Shown here: one piece after another, positions 52,085 through 61,757 of the stretch
Layout of the letters: each line of letters opens with the position of its first letter
Numbering within the stretch: position 1 is the stretch's first letter
From: Megamerina dolium
Lineage: Eukaryota > Arthropoda > Insecta > Diptera > Megamerinidae
NCBI GenBank assembly: GCA_963854835.1
Contig: OY978530.1
Coordinates: 7,703,854 to 7,767,853, forward strand
Length of the DNA: 64,000 bases
Direction: 5' to 3'
Made by a program: the position numbers and the translations under genes
The notes under the pieces: generated by a model
Told to the model about the DNA's origin: nothing
The model's input: the letters and a program-made list of their open reading frames with translations, nothing else
Databases searched by the model: none

Positions 52085-53051
52085 CAGGGTGAATTTTTAA
52101 GAACCTTCGGATTTGATTAAAAACAAAGAACACAAAATTTGGAGAAATGTATGAAATCTTTATTTGAGTCTATAGAACGATCTTTATTATTTAATGTTTA
52201 AAGATGATTTCATATAATTGTTGACCGCGGCTGCGTCTCAAATGGTTCATATGGCACCGTCTTGTTGAAACCACATGTCAGGCAAGTCCAGCTCTTCCAT
52301 CTTGGGGAAAAAAAGTTTGTAATCATTGCACGGTAGCGCTCGCCATTCACAGTAACGTTTCTGCCCTAGTCGTCATTGAAAAAGTACGGTCCAATGATCC
52401 ACCGGCCCAAAATCCACATCAAATCTTGAAATGCTGCTGGCTGCTCTTCACAACAAATATGGCAATTTTGATTGTTCATGTATCCATTCAACCAGAAATG
52501 AGCTTCGTCACTGAACACAATTTTCCTATAAAAAAATGGATCTTCATCCAACTTTGCCAGCGCCCATCCACCAGAAGTTAGCAGTTGTAGTAGGTCGTGT
52601 ACCTTAAATTCTTGCACCAGCTGTATTTTAAAAGGTTTTACACCCAAATCCTTCCGCAAAATTTTCAACATAGTGGAGTAACAGAGGCCCAGTAACGAAG
52701 CAATAATTTACGGTCATCAACAAAACTGGCGGATACAGCTTCGATATTTTCCTCTCTCGGCACTCTACGTATGCGTGTTGGTGGTTTAATGTCCAATTAT
52801 GTAAATTTGGTGCAAAATTTAGTCACAAGATTCCGAATAGCCGCCTCAGAAGGTGACCCAAACTGACCATAAAATGGAAGAACTTTAATAATAAAATTCA
52901 ATAATCTGGAAGCATTGTTCGTTTGTATGTCGATTCATGGTTAAATTATAAACCAAACTGAACATGTTTGAGCGTAACATGTTACACGAAAACAGCTGAG
53001 CTGCCAAAAACAGTGTAGCCAAAAAGAAAGTTGCTAAAAAAAATCACCCTG
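52085..53051 (-). mobile_element. internally deleted mariner-type element with short inverted ends
   Basis: Ends CAGGGTGA and TCACCCTG are flanked by TA on both sides (52083-52084 and 53052-53053), the mariner target duplication. The length is about 967 bp. The minus strand carries a broken transposase gene. Confidence 0.8.
52190..52940 (-). pseudogene. mariner-type transposase, broken
   Basis: The start M-N-R-H-T-N-E-Q-C-F near 52940 is the DNA-binding domain, then pieces with stops. The frame 52671-52366 has L-R-K-D-L-G-V-K-P-F-K-I-Q-L, the first catalytic region V-F-S-D-E-A-H-F-W-L-N-G, and G-P-Y-F-F-N-D. Further pieces end at D-M-W-F-Q-Q-D-G-A near 52260, the second catalytic region. The C-terminal part after that is deleted. 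Confidence 0.8.
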
Positions 53052-53591
53052 TATATTGTTCGCATCTTTCATGCTTATTATATGTGCCACTAAAAAGAAT
53101 AAAATAAAAATCTACAAAAAAAAAAAGTTTTAAAAAAATGCTTTTCTTTAACTTGAAAGAATTAAAAAGAAGAATAAAAAATTAAATTGTACTAAAAATT
53201 AAAAAAAAGCATTCAATTTAATATGTCTTAATATGTCAGTAGAAAGTCTTTAATATGATGTCTTATAATTGCAAATCTCACATATTCCATACATGCAAAA
53301 ATAACTCTTATCGTATGAAAACTACGGATAGTTGTTATTAAAGGTAGTTGTATAAATTGGCACTAGATAAAATTATCATTAATCGGTTACTTTATCCTGA
53401 AGTACATAAACGTTGAAATTTTGTAGGCAATTTTTTTTACAAAATTTGGCTTAATATGTCTTTGACCGGCAGGAACAACTAGAAAAGTGTATGTAGATTA
53501 CTCATACACTTGCCGTTATTCCTGTTATATTCAGAAATAATACATATTGAACTATAAATAGGTTAGGTTAGTTTAGGTTATTAGGTCTATT
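53052..53591. other. AT-rich DNA, no gene seen
   Basis: No coding region. A short GGTTAGGTTAG-type stretch lies next to the SINE at 53562-53590. Confidence 0.5.
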
Positions 53592-53915
53592 AGGCCAGAA
53601 AGGCCCATTGTGATACCACCGAGCTTCTCTTCCAATACGGTTGTGCGTGTTAAATTTGGACAGCATTAGAAAGGAACTACTTATATAAGACGGCAGAGCC
53701 CCTGTGACATCAATTTAACTTAGGTTTGTCACAGAGCTCTTTTAAGAAGCATTTTTGGCAAATTGTTATTGTAAAAATTGCAAATTACTTGCCGACAGAT
53801 GGGTATCGTTCGAAAGAAAAACCTTTTCGATATTAAATTTTGTTATGCTTCAGCCAGGGATTGAACCTACGACCTGCAGATCAGAAGGCCACCGCACTAA
53901 CCACTGAGGCACCGC
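53592..53915 (-). mobile_element. tRNA-derived SINE, copy 5 (diverged)
   Basis: Same organisation as the other SINE copies on the minus strand, with a recognisable A box (CTCAGTGGTTAG) and B box, but more substitutions and small deletions. It is the oldest-looking copy in the window. Confidence 0.8.
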
Positions 53916-54258
53916 ACCAGAATATTCAGCATATTTTTATAAAAACTTGGCTTTTGAAAAGGTTTCAATTTCATCTGAAGCTTCGCCGCTAGTTTTTCAC
54001 AAGATAGCATCCAACAATAAGATGATACGCAAAGGTGATAGAACACAACCTCAGTGTACTCCTTTTTTGTCACTGCCATTTCCTTTGAAATGAACGTATA
54101 ATTGGCGCAAGTAGCTCATAGTGTTTTAATAGCTGAGCTGGTGTGTTTACAGTCCCTCCGGTTTTGTTATTTTTGAGATTCTGTAAAGCATCAATTTACA
54201 CCAGCACGGCTGGATCAGCTATTTTACTGGTTTACTTTGTTATTTTTTTCATTATGAG
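53916..54258. other. unassigned sequence, no clear gene
   Basis: A minus-strand stretch near 53940-54070 weakly resembles non-LTR RT (a G-C-V-L-S-P-like block), but it is too degraded to call. Confidence 0.4.
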
Positions 54259-54479
54259 GGTTTTGGGGATAACAAGCTTTTTTGCCAACCACTGTCAATT
54301 AATACAATCAACGAAATGAAGAAAAAGACGATGCTCTATAGTTGATGGTTTAACAACGAATGAATGCATATATTGAAAGCAAATATCAAAAAGAGGTATA
54401 TACAGATTTTAGCTTGAGCAAACAATAGAGAGAGTAAAATAAAATGGAACGCATGAAATAACAAGGCAGCTTCCGAACA
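54259..54479 (-). repeat. 3' LTR of Bel/Pao B2
   Basis: On the minus strand it begins TGTTCGGAAGC, preceded by a polypurine tract CAGGGGGAGGA. It pairs with 59480-59692, sharing for example TATAGTTGATGGTTTAACAA. Confidence 0.85.
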
Positions 54480-54592
54480 TCCTCCCCCTGTTGGAAGCTT
54501 ATGGGCTTTTAACATCTTCGATTGGCAGGAGACATAGCCTTGTTACTGCTCGGCGAATTATTTCAGAGTTCGTACGAATAACTGAACTCTTG

Positions 54593-55560
54593 CTACTTTA
54601 TCCTTACCTTTAGAGAAGTGCGTTCTTGGAGAAGTGTGAAATAAGCGGTACTCCAAGATTTCCAGTACGCTTGTTGCATTCGTGTAACTTGTTGCCATAA
54701 GCTGAGTCGACTCAATTTGATGTTAGACAAATCAAGTTCTGCGGCTGCTGTGAGTGCTCCTCCAGTTAAAAAGTGTGCGGAAGTCAAACGGCTAAATCTT
54801 CGAGATGCTCTGAAAGTGGCAGAAGACGTTGCGAATTCATTATAGCCGTAATTTGGCAGATGAGCGTCCTGAGCTCTACGAAACCAAGTACCGCCGGACC
54901 AACTGTAAGCTTGAGATGGTAATTCGCGATTTTCATGACGCTTTCCACAAACCACCGAAGTGCGGAGAGCGAGGGGGTATGAAATGCCAAACTATGCCAT
55001 CGTCAAGGCACTGTGTTTCAACAGCTTTAATATTATTGGCGTCTGACAGCATTGAACGAAGCTCACTTAATTCGTTTTACGTGCCTAAAAAGTTTGTCGC
55101 ATTGTCTGACCATATGTTGCGTGGCTTTCCTCGCATTCTAACGAAGCGCTTCAGGGCAGACAAAAACGATGCAAAACAGACATGTCCGTTGAAAGTTCTA
55201 AATGAACTGCCTTCGTTGTGAAACATATGAATAAACATATATAGCATTTTATGGGAAGCTTCTTCATTTGATTTAAGATTTGTAGTAGAAAGGACAGCAA
55301 AAATCGACGCTCGTGGTATAAAATGGCCGCTGCATTCGAACTCGCTCTTCAGGCAAACTGCCCATAATGTGCTGCAGCAACTTGGGCTTAGCATGAAAGC
55401 ATCTTTTGCATGTATTTATCGAACGCGCTACAGATTTTCTGCCTCCAATCGGCCAATATTGAACCGAATTGTCGCCAACAATGATTGTGGATCAGCATGA
55501 AGTAATTTGAGATGAAAACCTTCGATAATGCTGGCGGTGACTAGGTGGTGGTTCAACTCA
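54593..55560 (-). pseudogene. Bel/Pao B2 integrase, broken
   Basis: The core segment at 55394-55077 keeps G-K-P-R-N-I-W-S-D-N-A-T-N-F (the second catalytic Asp region). The segment at 54955-54593 keeps L-T-S-A-H-F-L-T-G-G-A-L and W-Q-Q-V-T-R-M-Q-Q-A-Y-W, the integrase C-terminal domain. A conserved ending (G-D-L-V type) is missing. Frameshifts separate the parts. Confidence 0.8.
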
Positions 55561-55678
55561 GCTCAACTCAGTATTTTGCAGCCGGGTTAATCGAGCGTTG
55601 AGTCCTTAAGCACTCATACTCTGTCGAGAATGTTGATATCTGAATCATTTGCAGCAAAATGCGAGTGACAGCTTCTAT

Positions 55679-57470
55679 TTATTCAAGACTTAAAGACACC
55701 GAAGATCTCTGAGCCCTCCCTCTCAGAAAGCGGCTGATGTACGCATAAACTCTCTGCATTGTCTTGAAAGAGTTAACATATTTACAATTAATAGAGTAAG
55801 CAACTACCTCAGGACCTGTAACCAGGACGATCTTCCTCCTCTCAAGAGTACATTCGCTTAGATTTATAATGTTAGGACATTCGCTATCAGGCTGTTGTAA
55901 AAATGACGGACCATGCTTCCATAGCATGCAGTCAATAAGCTCCTTCGACAAAGCCCCTCTGGATAAAATGTCGGCAGGATTCGCTTCAGATGGTACGTGA
56001 CGCAAGGACATTCCCCTTGTTAACTCCTGTATTTTGATTATTCGATTTGCTACGAATACATTGTAATTAGCTGCTATGTCGTTCAACCAGGCGAGTGCTA
56101 TTGGCGAGTCAGATCAACAAAAGAACTTTCTCTTGAATGCATCTAGTTTTGCGATTGAATTAAAGAGTTCAGCGAACAATGTTGCAGCTCAAAACTCAAG
56201 GTTGGGCACCGTCAATGCCTCGAGAGAGCGATTGACTTTGATTGCACCTTCTCGTCGTGTGCCATAGGCTACCATGCTTCCGTCGCAAAAAACGTGAATT
56301 TTAAGTTTTGCTCCAACCAAACCTACTAAGCGCGGAAAGCTGAACTTGACGAAATTTAAATCAGTACGCAGTCGGTTCCAATGAAATTGCAAGATTGCGG
56401 CAGGCTTTCATCCCACTTTCATTCTCCTTCCATAGCGACTGCAGAAATATTTTGGCCTTTGCAACGACAGGGCCAATTAGATCAAGTGGATCATATATAG
56501 CTTTCGAAATTAAGCAAAGACAAAGAAAACAAAAAGTTATTTCTTCTTGGCTCCCAAATGAGACCAAGAGCTTTGGTTATACCACTGCCATCATCAAATG
56601 ATAAAATTTCTGCTCTGCATGATGGATCGACTCGTTGCAATATGTCGTCACTGCTCGAACATGATTTTCTCAAAATAAAATTACCTCGCTGCAACAATTC
56701 ATCAGTTTGCCTCTTCAACGCCTTCACTTCGTCGACTGAATTTCCACCAGATATGAGGCCATCCACATAAAAGTAGCGCTTGATTATTTTGGAACCAAGT
56801 TGATAGTTATTTGCCTCATCATCTGCTAGTTGATGCATAGCCCGAATGGCTAAGGATGCAGAGGGCTTTGTGCCATACGTAACGGTGTCAAGCTTGTATG
56901 TTTCAAATGGTTCAATACAACACGAAGCTTTGTTATGGTGCTGTCAGTCTCTAGCACACAATGATGCGGCAAGAAATTTACAGTTGCTCCAGCCGGAACT
57001 TCTCGAACCAATGACATATGCTTTAGTTGCAGATAGTCCTTTATGAATGTTGAGTATTCAGCCTTCAACTCGGGCTTACGCTCGAGCGTCTTGAAGAGGC
57101 GTACAACTTGCAAATGCGAATCACCTAGCAAGTTGCTATTTAGTTTTAATGGCAAACGAACTGAATACTCCCCAGTGCACAATCGTCGATGAATACGAAC
57201 GAAATGCTCTTCGCATTCCAATTCCTCGTTAGTAAGTTGAGCAGCCTCATTGTTGTTTTCGACATCCCGAAATTGTTTTAATAAATCGTTGAGAGCACAA
57301 TCAGAGTCTGAAACGTCTTTGACAGCGATTGTGTGACGTGATTTCTTTTCAATTGTTAGATCAGCTTGCCCTGACACGATCCAACCCAACTGCGTATTCT
57401 GAAATATTGAAGAATTTGAATTGAGACGAATTTGGCCCACGCATAGTGAATATTTGCTGGAATATTCCAT
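55679..57470 (-). pseudogene. Bel/Pao B2 RT and RNase H, broken
   Basis: RT begins at 57470 with Q-L-G-W-I-V-S-G-Q, the L-P-L-K-L-N fingers and P-H-H-C-V-L. Near 56890 it jumps, with a frameshift, from K-L-R-V-V to Y-K-L-D-T-V-T-Y-G-T, so motif A with the first catalytic Asp is deleted. Motif C reads Y-V-D-G where the family has Y-V-D-D. RNase H-like sequence follows (K-I-H-V-F-C-D-G-S near 56300; H-V-P-S-E-A-N-P-A-D near 55990). It is inactive. Confidence 0.85.
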
Positions 57471-57496
57471 TCTACGTGTGACAAATCGATATCTGG

Positions 57497-58153
57497 CTAA
57501 TTTGTTGTTATTGCAGGCACAATAACTGCGGAAAATGACGTGGCATAATTGCCATCAGTCATTTCAACGAAATATGCATTTGCAATAATGTCCGCTTGGC
57601 CTATACCAGCGATTAGCATTGAATTTGGGACCCTTTTGAGTTGCAACAAATTCGCTAATTTAGATGTAATGCAATGTATTTGTGAGGCTGAATCTAATAA
57701 GGCTCTGCAAGGCACAAATGATCTGCAACGATTTTTCACCAATACGATGGCTGTAGCGAGCATTATGATTGTTTTCGGCACAGTGTTTGAAGGGTGAGCG
57801 AGAGCCTTAGAATCAGTGACAGGGGCGGCTTTGGCTTTGATGGGAATGGCACCGCTATCAGGAATTGTTGTTGTTGTTGGTGCAGGCGACATATGAAGTA
57901 ATGTGTGGGGCTTAGAAGAGCAATTTTTACAAGCGCTTGATTTACAGTTTTTGGCGACGTGCCCTTTCTTCAAACAATTTATGAAAAGTTGAAGTCGCTT
58001 GGCCGAAATTGCATGCTCTGAAGCATCACAAAATATGCAACCCTTTGTGGTATTTGCAATAACATAAGATCTATTGCGATACACATGTTTCTTGTTTGTC
58101 ACCTGGTTGCAAGGCGCTTTATCTGCCAGTGCTATGTCCACATTTTCCAGCAT
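57497..58153 (-). pseudogene. Bel/Pao B2 zinc knuckle and protease
   Basis: An open frame of 218 codons, but a fragment of a longer polyprotein. A Cys/His block (F-I-N-C-L-K-K-G-H-V-A-K-N-C, then C-K-N-C) precedes the protease active-site region A-L-L-D-S-A-S-Q-I-H. The usual D-S-G/D-T-G is D-S-A here, which is common in Bel/Pao proteases. Confidence 0.78.
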
Positions 58154-58189
58154 CTGAGATCTATTTTACAAAAATAATGTCATCGATTT

Positions 58190-58991
58190 TCATGATGGCA
58201 GCTCATTCGTGCACGCCTGCTCTTCCCACATGGCCTTTGTAGCGTTATCTACCTTGGTGTTAACGAGATGTATGAGTAGGCCATCCAACAGCTCATCATT
58301 GGTAGCAATAGTTTGCAACGCACGCAAGTGTGAGCAAATTGTGTCACTAAGTTCCCTCAACCCTGTTGCCGAGCCTTCAACCACTGACCTTAAAGCGAAT
58401 ATTTCCTTGATATGTGAATGAAATTGATTTCTTTTAATATCGAAACGCCTCTTTAAGAAAATTACCGCCTTTTCATAATTATTGTCGGTTATCTCCAACG
58501 ATCTGATGGCCTCTAACGCTACGCCACTCAAACTGGACTTGAGGTGCTGGAACTTCTCGACCTTATTTAGACTTGGCTCACTGTTCACAACTGCGCAAAA
58601 TAATAACCAAAGGTCTGATCACTCAGTAACCACACCATTGAAACGAGGTAAGTGAAGCGCTGGTAATCGTACCTTTGGTGTATGCACCAATGCAGACATA
58701 GCAGGGTCATGAAGAAAGGACTGCCTACGCGTGGTTGAACGAGCATCACCCAACAGTCACACCAAGAGCCTTGCTTAAATGTGATTTCACGATGAAATAA
58801 GCTTCCATAAACTTACTTCGCGTATCGCTCTCTATTTCGCCATTGTCCTCTAGCTCCAGCTGAGATTGAACATCCTCGAATTGCGATTGCAAACGTTCCA
58901 GTTGTTTTGCCTTCACGTATAAGGTTGAATCATTCAAGCCATCTAAAATGTTTGCAGTTGCTGCCTCATTCATAGCATTGATTTGCCTCAA
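58190..58991 (-). pseudogene. Bel/Pao B2 Gag, broken
   Basis: The N-terminal part (58991-58746) is a charged helical segment. The C-terminal part (58588-58190) keeps the L-N-K-V-E-K-F-Q-H-L-K-S-S-L-S-G-V-A block typical of Bel/Pao Gag. The middle is interrupted by stops and a deletion. Confidence 0.75.
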
Positions 58992-59459
58992 AAACCATAA
59001 GCTTTAGCGTTTAAGAAATGTGTCTCCACCTGGTACAGTCTCATCAAAAACGGAACCTCGTTTTTTGTCTAATCTTGGCATATTTCAGATGTGCAAAATG
59101 TGCAAATTTACAGTAAAGCCAAAAAAAACAACGAACTTACAACAACATCTACTCCACCACTCAACAACTAACAACGACTAATTGCTGTTCAGCACAACGA
59201 CAAAGCAACTAAAAATAGTTTTTCCCAACAGCAACTGTCAGCCTTTTGTTTTAACAACTAAGGGTAAACGAAATATTCAATGCACAGTACAACAGCGAGT
59301 AAAATGCATGTATTGAACTAACGGAACTCGATCTACGAAATGTAATGCGTGATGATTTGTACAAATGAAAAAAGAATTGAACTATATATTTTAATTTGAA
59401 CCGAATTATAAAAATTAAAATATACGACACGAAAGTTCGAACTTTTTGCTTTAAATCAC
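58992..59459. other. 5' leader of Bel/Pao B2
   Basis: Between the primer-binding site and Gag. AT-rich, no coding motif. Confidence 0.55.
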
Positions 59460-59479
59460 GACCACGTCGGGGTCACCTA
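59460..59479 (-). other. primer-binding site, tRNA-Trp type (B2)
   Basis: The plus strand reads CCACGTCGGGGTCACC next to the LTR. From memory this matches the 3' end of insect tRNA-Trp, apart from the last base of CCA. Confidence 0.65.
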
Positions 59480-59692
59480 TGTTTTGGGGATAGCAAGCTT
59501 TTTTACCAAGCACTCTAAATTAATACCACTAACGAAATGAATAAAAACACAATGCTCTATAGTTGATGGTTTAACAACGAATGAATGCATATATTGAAAG
59601 AAAAAAGGTATATTCAAATTTTAGCCTGAGAAAACGATAGAGAGAGTAAAATAAAACAGAATGCATGAAACAACAAGGCAGCGTCTCCGAAC
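59480..59692 (-). repeat. 5' LTR of Bel/Pao B2
   Basis: On the minus strand it begins TGTTCGGAGACG and ends CCCCAAAACA. About 213 bp; it differs from the 3' LTR by substitutions and a deletion near 59600. Confidence 0.85.
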
Positions 59693-59834
59693 AAAGAGTA
59701 ATAACGTACTCAATTGTAAGTGTTACGCTGAAGGGCGTTTTCACTGAAAGCTAAATATATTTTACAAAATCTATATGACATATTAATACTTATATACTGA
59801 TCCTTCTATATCATTACTTTATGATCAAATATCT

Positions 59835-60730
59835 TTGGATTATGATAATGATTTAATTTTTTGCTGTGTTGAGTGTAGTTTTAATCGGACTTCTAAAGTT
59901 GAATATATTTCGTATCGTAACTACAACTCCATTGACTATGCTTCTCTATTTGATGAGCATATCGCAAAGAGTTGGAATGATTGTTGGCTACTTGATACAG
60001 TTGATAAGAAACTTAGTTTTTTGGAGATTCTTAAAACCTTTAAAATCTCTAAAAAATCCTGTTCTTCTATCAGAGTAAGAAACAATCTATATTCCATATG
60101 GAAATGAGATCGGACGAATTTTGACAATGATGCTTATAAAATTGTTCGAACAATGCTAATTTGGTAGTTGGACAATCTAAAACACGTTCTCCAAACTTCA
60201 CTGCAGTTTCTTCAAGGAACCAACAAAAATAATACATAATACAGATGTACATGTACACTTAATTCTGAGATGCTTAGCATATTTTTCATTTCATCTACTA
60301 TCTTAATTGAAGAATCGAATTCAATAACTGTCTCAGTAAAGTTAAACGGCAGACACCTGGATTAGACCCAGTTTCATTTGAAATAGTTAAATCTCTAACA
60401 CCCACTATTAAGAAACGTTTATTTGGTCTATGCAAGACACTTTTTCACCTGGAAGATTGTAGTTGTTGCACCAATTCTAAAGCCAAATAAGGATATATCA
60501 AGTATCAAGACTTTCCGCCCAGTCTCCTTACTGTCCTGCCTATCTAAACTTCTCGAAAGGATCATTGAAAAAATAATATATTGGTTCATGGAAGAAAGAA
60601 AGCATATAGCGCCAAATCAGGTTGCCTTTAAATCTGCAAGAGGATGTGAAAACGTATTGCTCTACATAGATTTTTTTGTATCAATCGCTTTATCAGCGCG
60701 AAACCCCGCTATCAGCTATACTTTTCCATA
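59835..60730 (+). pseudogene. non-LTR retrotransposon RT fragment (I/Jockey-like)
   Basis: The RT N-terminal region is visible: T-P-G-L-D-P-V-S-F-E-I-V near 60355-60390. After a frameshift it continues with V-V-A-P-I-L-K-P-N-K-D, R-P-V-S-L-L-S-C-L-S-K-L-L-E-R and Q-V-A-F-K-S-A-R-G up to 60730. Upstream (59835-60107) is an open frame compatible with the endonuclease-RT linker. Motifs A to C are missing. Confidence 0.7.
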
Positions 60731-60734
60731 TTAA

Positions 60735-60989
60735 AAAAGCAACAGCTGCCATAATTAAATTAATTTGCTATATCTCTAGTAAAAGTTGAGTTCGTATTAA
60801 TAGTCTTTCCTGCATAGTAATAATTTTATTCTTAAGCAAACTTCATTATGGTTTATATCTGTACGGGAACATTTACCAGTTTGTATTTCTTGGGTTTCGG
60901 TAAATTTGTGTTTGTGGTGCAATCTCACCTACACCTATTTCGGACGAAATATGATAACTTGAGAGAGTTAGGTCAAAGTCTTCTCCTCT
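60735..60989. other. junction between two opposed non-LTR fragments
   Basis: No clear motif. It may hold degraded endonuclease sequence of the minus-strand element. Confidence 0.4.
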
Positions 60990-61570
60990 AATTGCATTGG
61001 TTTGTCACCATGGTTGAGGATTAAAATTATACCTAACTAAAAACTCAAGAAGGTACTCACCACTTATGTTGATATTTGTACTTCCACATGTTGTGTGGTG
61101 GCCACTAGCATCACACCAGAGTATCCCGCGTAGATGTTTTTGTTGGCAGTACTTTGTTAACTCGAGGACTTATTTAGTTGAAGTTGTGTCTGCGTCTCCA
61201 GGGAGATACGCCAAGGCAAGGATTACCTTATAATTACCTTTGCCGAAATCGCCACAAGATCTTCAGTGATAAACTGTGAAAAAGGGATAAATGTTAGTTT
61301 ATTACTAATTAGCATCGTCACTCTTGGGCGTTCATTATTGTTGGCGTAAATCAACCTACCATTTATATTATTTTGCCTCTTAATAACCCCACTATACGCC
61401 CAGAGTTTTTGAATAAACGCTTTATTTAAGACTTCGGTGTAGAATCTCCTTGCCAACACATCCGAAGCAGCTTTGGAGTGATGGAGATTTATTTGAAGGC
61501 ACTTAAGATGCCTTTTCTTCGTTAATAACTTATGCGTGGGTCGGGTAAATATATATCCCATTTCCAAACC
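60990..61570 (-). pseudogene. non-LTR endonuclease fragment (R1/LOA-like)
   Basis: The frame 61567-61223 has L-K-C-L-Q-I-N-L-H-H-S-K-A-A (endonuclease start), then A-F-I-Q-K-L-W-A-Y where Q-E-P-W is usual, so the catalytic Glu is lost. After frameshifts come L-A-Y-L-P-G-D and W-C-D-A-S-G-H-H-T-T-C-G-S. The Asn usual in D-A-N-A-H-H is lost. It is a truncated, dead fragment, different from the RTE family. Confidence 0.75.
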
Positions 61571-61757
61571 ATTAGTGACCTTTTCCTTCCACGGTTTCTT
61601 CCTGCTAAGGCTGCATCTTCAGCTGATGTTCGATCGCCTTTTTTTTCTCTATTACGGCTGTGGCTTCTCTCATCGTCATGAAGCGGTGGACCCATTCTCT
61701 TGTATTGTATTTGCCTAATATACTCTCGAATTAATCATCATTATTCCTATATTAGGT
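61571..61757. other. short spacer, no gene seen
   Basis: No motif between the endonuclease fragment and RTE copy F. Confidence 0.4.

Larger units (their letters stand above)
54259..59692 (-). mobile_element. Bel/Pao element B2, complete layout but decayed
   Basis: LTRs at 54259-54479 and 59480-59692 flank Gag, zinc knuckle, protease, RT, RNase H and integrase on the minus strand, all interrupted. LTR divergence is clearly higher than in B1, so this is an older insertion. The proteins differ from B1. Confidence 0.85.

Noticed and set aside
53562..53590. GGTTAGGTTAG stretch read as insect TTAGG telomere repeats
   Set aside because: Only two or three imperfect units, next to a SINE; dipterans are not known to use TTAGG.
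53897..54079. Non-LTR RT fragment on the minus strand
   Set aside because: The resemblance to a G-C-V-L-S-P motif is short and the flanks do not support it.
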